Shown one piece after another: positions 40,111 through 44,350 of a stretch of 44,350 bases of DNA; position 1 is the first letter of the stretch, and each line of letters begins with the position of its first letter. Position numbers and translations under genes: made by a program. The DNA is from Azonexus hydrophilus. Lineage in GTDB: Bacteria > Pseudomonadota > Gammaproteobacteria > Burkholderiales > Rhodocyclaceae. The DNA lies in the NCBI RefSeq assembly GCF_001956855.1, contig NZ_MTHD01000008.1:1-44350 (forward strand). Reading direction: 5' to 3'. Under the pieces are notes generated by a model. That model saw nothing but the letters and a program-made list of their open reading frames with translations. It was not told the origin of the DNA and did not search any database.

Positions 40111-42252
40111 GTGCCAGAATGGCGCTTTCGACAAATCCGTCGATACGGCGACCGTGAGTACGCGAACCTGCTTGTGAATACCGCAAAAACCTCTGCAGCA
40201 TTTGACCGCTTCGACATCCAGAAGACTTGTCGGGCGTATTTTCTCGGACATCTCGCAGCCCTGTTGCGGGACAGCAAACTTGCCTCGGAAGCGGCGATTG
40301 CCGCCATCGTTGATGGCGCTGGCCGGTACTTTGACGACATGGTGGCAAGCCGGCGTCGCGGTGGTTTCGCCGAAGAGGCCAAAGGACTGACATCGTCACG
40401 GATATCGCTGGTCGGCGACGATGACCTTGAACTGAACATCCGTCTAGACAATCTGAGCACCCGGCTGGCAGAGACGACCAGCGTCCCGCTATGGAAGACG
40501 CATCTGCGCTTCGTCACCTTGCTCGGCCGGCCCGATCTGCCCAAGACCGATAATCCGGTCGGTCCGCCAGGGATCACCCACGGCCTGCTGGCGCTGTTCC
40601 AGGCCGCAGGTGCCACCTCGCTCGAAGAAAAGCTGGATCTGCTCGACCGTATCGAAGTCGTGTTGCGCGATGGTTTGCCGATTCTCTATACCCAGATCGA
40701 CGCGCTGCTCGATCAGGCCGGCGCCGAAGCCGCGCAGCCAGGCATCATCGGTACGCAGGAGAGCCCGGTTGCGGCAAAACCAGGGGCGACCGCAGCCCCC
40801 CAGCCCCCGTCGACCACATCGGAAAACCTGCTGGCCAGGCTTTCCGGCCAGCAGGGTGCCGGCGGATTTTCCGGGCGCGGCAGCCCGCTGATCAGCCAGG
40901 CCAGCCTCGACAATCTCCTCTTCCGCCTCGATCAGATGGAGCGGACCCAACGCAACAGCAACGATTTCCTGACAGCGACTTCACCCAATCTGGAGTCCCT
41001 GATCCCCGGATTGTTCAGCGATACGCCAAAACCAGCCGAAACGCCGGCCCAACCGATCCGCGCACGTGATCTTGGCATTCCCTCAAATGTTGCGGAAGGG
41101 CAGGCGATCGATTCCGTGGGGCTGATCTGCGAAGCCATTTTTTCCGATCAGCAACTGCCGGATGTGCTCAAAACGCTGATTTCCAGCCTCCAGGTCAGCA
41201 TCGTCAAACTGGCCCTGAAGGACAGCTCGCTGTTCACCCGCACCGAACACCCCTGCCGTCTGGTGATCAACCGCATGGGCCAGGCCCTCATTGGCTTGCC
41301 CATCGATGTTTCGATCCAGCATCCGACATGCACGCGGCTGTTCGAGATTGCCAGCCGGCTGCGCAACGGCTTTGCCGGTGATGTCGGCGCCTTTGTCACT
41401 GCCGCGGATGCCTTGGCGGAAGTGCTGCAAGCACGCCACGACGAGACCGTCCGGCAAGCGGCGAGCTACCTGCCGCTCCTGCACCAGCTCGACCGCCGCG
41501 ACCAGGCATCGCGCGATATCCAGCAGTTGTTCGACGGTCTGGGTATGGACGAGATTCCGGAAGGCCTGCAGCGCTTCATCCGTCAGGACTGGAAACGGCT
41601 GCTCGAGAAAACCTGGTTCGAACAGGGACCGGAAAGCCAGTCCTGGCAGGAACACGCCAATACCTTGTCGACCCTTCTCTGGACCTTCCAGCCAAAGGCC
41701 GACAGCGAGCAGCGCAAGGCCCTGGCCCGCCAGCTACCGGGTGTGCTCAAGGCCATCAAGAGCGGCATGGAAGCATTGCAGCTGTCGCCAGATGCCCAGA
41801 CGGAAGTTCTTGATCTCTGCTTCGCACTGCAAACCCGGGCTCTGCGGGCTGCCTCTGCAGAGAACGAACCGGCCGGCAGCATCCCGACGATTGCCGCAGC
41901 CGGCATCGGTAATTCCAGCAAGCAACTGGTGCAGGGCCGGATAGAAGCCGGCACGCTGATCCTGCACACGATGGATTTCGCTTCGCCACCTTCCGGCACT
42001 GCGCGCGGCGCTCATGCCGTCGGCGATTGGATGGAATTGCCGCTGGACGGCAGCCACCACCCGCTTTGTCTCTGTCACCAGAGCGCAGCGAGCGGCCGTT
42101 ACCTGTTCTTCAATCCCGCGCTGATGCTGGCCGTTTCGGTTCATCCGATGCTCCTCGACAGCCAGCTGAAAAGCGGCAATGCCCGCAAGCTCGGGCAACC
42201 GCCCCTGTTCGATGCAGCTGTCGCCCGCGCACTGGATTCCATTGAGCGCTGA
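40111..42252 (+). CDS. DUF1631-family protein
   Basis: A 713-residue cytoplasmic protein of the DUF1631 type, as judged from its length, helical N-terminal region (KTCRAYFLGHLAALLRDS) and the conserved centre SLQVSIVKLALKDSSLFTRTEHPCRLVINRM (read as short motifs VKLALKDSSLF and HPCRLVINRM). A proline/alanine-rich linker (about residues 215-250) separates two halves. Sequence databases have often mislabelled such proteins as thymidine phosphorylase; no phosphorylase motif is seen. It starts with GTG at 40111; a GTG at 40174 is an alternative. Function is unknown; some family members carry PilZ-like ends. Confidence 0.8.
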   Translation: MPEWRFRQIRRYGDREYANLLVNTAKTSAAFDRFDIQKTCRAYFLGHLAALLRDSKLASEAAIAAIVDGAGRYFDDMVASRRRGGFAEEAKGLTSSRISLVGDDDLELNIRLDNLSTRLAETTSVPLWKTHLRFVTLLGRPDLPKTDNPVGPPGITHGLLALFQAAGATSLEEKLDLLDRIEVVLRDGLPILYTQIDALLDQAGAEAAQPGIIGTQESPVAAKPGATAAPQPPSTTSENLLARLSGQQGAGGFSGRGSPLISQASLDNLLFRLDQMERTQRNSNDFLTATSPNLESLIPGLFSDTPKPAETPAQPIRARDLGIPSNVAEGQAIDSVGLICEAIFSDQQLPDVLKTLISSLQVSIVKLALKDSSLFTRTEHPCRLVINRMGQALIGLPIDVSIQHPTCTRLFEIASRLRNGFAGDVGAFVTAADALAEVLQARHDETVRQAASYLPLLHQLDRRDQASRDIQQLFDGLGMDEIPEGLQRFIRQDWKRLLEKTWFEQGPESQSWQEHANTLSTLLWTFQPKADSEQRKALARQLPGVLKAIKSGMEALQLSPDAQTEVLDLCFALQTRALRAASAENEPAGSIPTIAAAGIGNSSKQLVQGRIEAGTLILHTMDFASPPSGTARGAHAVGDWMELPLDGSHHPLCLCHQSAASGRYLFFNPALMLAVSVHPMLLDSQLKSGNARKLGQPPLFDAAVARALDSIER

Positions 42253-42331
42253 ACGAACGCACAAGCCCATGCCGGGGTCGGCGCATTTGCCGTAAAATTG
42301 TAGTTTCACGAAACGTATGGCGGGGTTCCAG

Positions 42332-43294
42332 ATGAGTATCAAGAAGGTCTTGCTGCTGGGGGGTAGCGGTTTTGTCGGTACCTATATCGTCAATCGTCTG
42401 GCCCAGCGCGGTATTGAAGTCACCGTACCGACGCGCCGCCGCGAGCGGACCAAGGCGCTGATCATGCAGCCTGGCGTGGACATGCCGGAAGCCAATATTC
42501 ATTGCCAGGAAACGTTGACCGCACTGATGCGCGGCCACGATGCGGTGATCAATCTGGTCGGCATCCTGCACAGCCGCGACGTCAAGCTGCCGTACAGCGA
42601 CGATTTCGCCAAGGCCCATGTCGAGCTGCCAAAGAAGATCGTCGCTGCCTGCAAGGCCACCGGCGTCCGCCGCCTGGTGCACATGAGCGCACTCAAGGCC
42701 GATCCGAAAGGCCCTTCCGAATATCTCGCCTCCAAGGGTGAAGGTGAAGCCATCGTGATGGCTGCCGCCGGCGAACTCGACGTCACGGTCTTCCGTCCGT
42801 CGGTGATCTTCGGCCTTGGTGATTCCTTCCTGTCGATGTTCGCCAAGATCCTCAAGATCGCCCCGATCTTCCCGCTCGGCTTCGGCCATGCCCGTTTCCA
42901 GCCGGTCTGGGCTGCCGACGTCGCCGATGCCTTCGTCAACAGCCTGAGCGATGTCAGCACTTTCGGCCAGGCTTACGACCTGGTCGGCCCGCAGGTGTAC
43001 ACGCTGCGCCAGCTGGTCGACTACACCGCCAGGCTGACCGGCAGCAAGGCCCGCATCGTTCCGCTGTCCGAAGGCTGGGCTTACCTGCAGGCCGGGCTGA
43101 TGTGGCTGGCACCGAATCCGCTGATGTCGCCGGACAACCTGCGCTCGATGCAGGTCGACAGCGTCTGCGAAGGTGACTGCCAGTTGCCCGCCGGCTGGAA
43201 GCCGACCGCAGTGGAAGCGATCGCACCGACCTACATCGCCGGAAAAACGCCGAAGGGCAAGCTCGACAGCTTCCGCTTCCGCGCCGGTCGCTGA
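42332..43294 (+). CDS. NDUFA9-like NAD(P)-binding protein
   Basis: A 320-residue extended short-chain dehydrogenase-like protein. The N-terminal LLLGGSGFVGTYIVNRL (about residues 7-23) is the Rossmann dinucleotide motif. The family (complex I NDUFA9 subunit-like) lacks the strict YxxxK site; here YLASKGEGE takes that place, a usual state in this group. Bacterial members are often found next to cca, as here, and may act in quinone or lipid metabolism. The ATG at 42332 was chosen over 42317. The gene ends 17 bases before cca. Confidence 0.9.
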   Translation: MSIKKVLLLGGSGFVGTYIVNRLAQRGIEVTVPTRRRERTKALIMQPGVDMPEANIHCQETLTALMRGHDAVINLVGILHSRDVKLPYSDDFAKAHVELPKKIVAACKATGVRRLVHMSALKADPKGPSEYLASKGEGEAIVMAAAGELDVTVFRPSVIFGLGDSFLSMFAKILKIAPIFPLGFGHARFQPVWAADVADAFVNSLSDVSTFGQAYDLVGPQVYTLRQLVDYTARLTGSKARIVPLSEGWAYLQAGLMWLAPNPLMSPDNLRSMQVDSVCEGDCQLPAGWKPTAVEAIAPTYIAGKTPKGKLDSFRFRAGR

Positions 43295-43311
43295 GAGCGA
43301 CTCCGCCCGTC

Positions 43312-44350
43312 GTGCAGGTATTCATCGTCGGCGGCGCCGTCCGGGATGAATTGCTCGGTCGCGCCTGCGCCGACCGCGATTACGTGGTCGTCGGCGCCAC
43401 CCCGGAAAGCATGCTGGCGGCTGGTTTCCGGCCGGTCGGCAAGGATTTTCCGGTGTTCCTGCACCCGGAGACGCAGGCGGAATACGCGCTCGCCCGAACC
43501 GAGCGCAAGACCGGCCGCGGCTATCACGGCTTCGCCTTCCACGCCGCGCCCGACGTCACGCTGGCAGAGGATCTCGGCCGCCGCGACCTGACCATCAATG
43601 CGATGGCCAGGGACGAGGCGGGCGAGCTGGTCGATCCCTTCCACGGTCAACGCGACCTGCAGGACAAAATCCTCCGCCACGTCGGCCCGGCCTTTGCCGA
43701 AGACCCGGTGCGCATCCTGCGCCTGGCCCGTTTTGCCGCCCGCTTCACCGATTTCTCGATTGCCCCGGAAACGCTGGCCCTGATGCGCCGGATGGTCGCC
43801 GATGGCGAGGTCGATCACTTGGTCGCCGAACGCATCTGGCAGGAACTGGCCAAAGGACTGATGGAAGAAAAGCCATCGCGGATGTTCGAGGTCCTGCGCG
43901 ACTGCGGTGCGCTGGCCCGGCTGTTGCCGGAGGTTGATGCGCTGTTCGGCATACCGCAACGCGCCGACTATCACCCGGAAATCGACACCGGCATCCATAC
44001 CCTGATGGTCATCGACCAGGCTGCCGGCCGCCAGTTTCCGCTGACCGTCCGCTACGCGGCACTGTGCCACGACCTCGGCAAGGCCCAGACACCGGCCGAC
44101 ATCCTGCCCCGGCACATCGGCCACGAAATGCGCAGCGTCGCCCTGTGCGAGACGCTCAGCGAGCGCCTGCGCGTGCCCAACGACTGCCGCGATCTGGCAC
44201 TGCTGATGGCCCGCCATCACGGAACCATCCACCGGGCTGGCGAGATGCGCGCGTCAACGCTCGTCGAATTGCTGGAAAAATGCGATGCACTGCGCCGTCC
44301 TGCCCGTTTCAACGAACTGCTCGACAGCTGCCTGTGCGACTATACCGGGC
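43312..44350 (+). CDS. cca: CCA-adding tRNA nucleotidyltransferase, 5' part
   Basis: 346 codons of an enzyme that adds or repairs the CCA end of tRNAs; the window cuts it before its stop (E. coli enzyme 412 residues). It starts with GTG: VFIVGGAVRDELLG, then the nucleotide site DRDYVVVGATP. RRDLTINAMA and the RILRLARFAARF motif follow. An HD phosphohydrolase domain begins near residue 220, with HPEIDTGIHTLMV, CHDLGK and the histidine HH in ARHHG. It follows the NDUFA9-like gene by 17 bases. The tmRNA in this window needs such an enzyme. Confidence 0.96.
   Translation, partial: MQVFIVGGAVRDELLGRACADRDYVVVGATPESMLAAGFRPVGKDFPVFLHPETQAEYALARTERKTGRGYHGFAFHAAPDVTLAEDLGRRDLTINAMARDEAGELVDPFHGQRDLQDKILRHVGPAFAEDPVRILRLARFAARFTDFSIAPETLALMRRMVADGEVDHLVAERIWQELAKGLMEEKPSRMFEVLRDCGALARLLPEVDALFGIPQRADYHPEIDTGIHTLMVIDQAAGRQFPLTVRYAALCHDLGKAQTPADILPRHIGHEMRSVALCETLSERLRVPNDCRDLALLMARHHGTIHRAGEMRASTLVELLEKCDALRRPARFNELLDSCLCDYTG

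Noticed and set aside
42303..42314. GTTTCACGAAAC resembling a ParB site
   Set aside because: The parS consensus is TGTTTCACGTGAAACA. This sequence lacks the central GT, so the half-sites are shifted by two bases, and it is 24 kb from parB. I do not call it parS.

Overview
The window reads as a chromosomal segment of a high-GC betaproteobacterium, most likely Rhodocyclales (a Dechloromonas/Azonexus-like organism). This is an inference from three things: gene content, a circularly permuted two-piece tmRNA gene (known from alphaproteobacteria, cyanobacteria and some betaproteobacteria), and the order mnmG-rsmG-parA-parB-atpIBEFHAGDC, which usually lies near the replication origin. No insertion sequence, prophage, CRISPR array, rRNA or ordinary tRNA gene was seen. 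Genes are tightly packed.

Layout. 1-2066: ilvE (branched-chain aminotransferase), then two small genes of visibly lower GC (an orphan and a membrane-anchored ankyrin protein). 2101-5166: a LysR regulator divergent from an MFS transporter, followed by an EamA transporter. 5192-7602: a compact phosphotransferase cluster (EIIA of the mannose family, HPr, EI) with no sugar permease. 7603-10679: two RNA-type hairpins, a TonB-dependent receptor of the copper (OprC/NosA) type, a strong terminator and a Crp/Fnr-type regulator. 10711-11025: the permuted ssrA gene on the minus strand with its own promoter. 11045-13981 (minus): a BamE-like lipoprotein, riboflavin synthase and a receiver-TPR protein. 14071-25165 (plus): mnmG, rsmG, parA, parB and the complete F1Fo ATP synthase operon, closed by a palindromic terminator. 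25230-33060 (minus): ubiJ, ubiE, a DUF971 protein, a large orphan with a weak PilZ-like motif, a HIT protein and a 1291-residue flavin/iron-sulfur dehydrogenase. 33149-38139: yqaA (minus), ilvA, cysK, a MalY/PatB-type C-S lyase and a small membrane protein (plus), then 5-formyltetrahydrofolate cyclo-ligase (minus). 38155-44350 (plus): soluble lytic transglycosylase, a DUF1631 protein, an NDUFA9-like dehydrogenase, and the 5' part of cca, cut by the window edge.

How the parts work together. Most of the window is housekeeping: energy conservation, chromosome partition, ribosome rescue, tRNA modification and maturation, quinone, flavin and folate metabolism, and branched-chain and sulfur amino-acid metabolism. 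The split tmRNA does not encode the last A of its CCA end, so it needs the CCA-adding enzyme whose gene begins at 43312.

The points most worth a second look are: the permuted tmRNA (encoded tag ANDEQFAIAA); a 10-mer, GTCGACCGCA, seen 12 times with 10 copies in one orientation, in all reading frames and between genes; a hairpin that buries the ribosome-binding site of the copper receptor; and the large orphan gene inside the ubiE operon.
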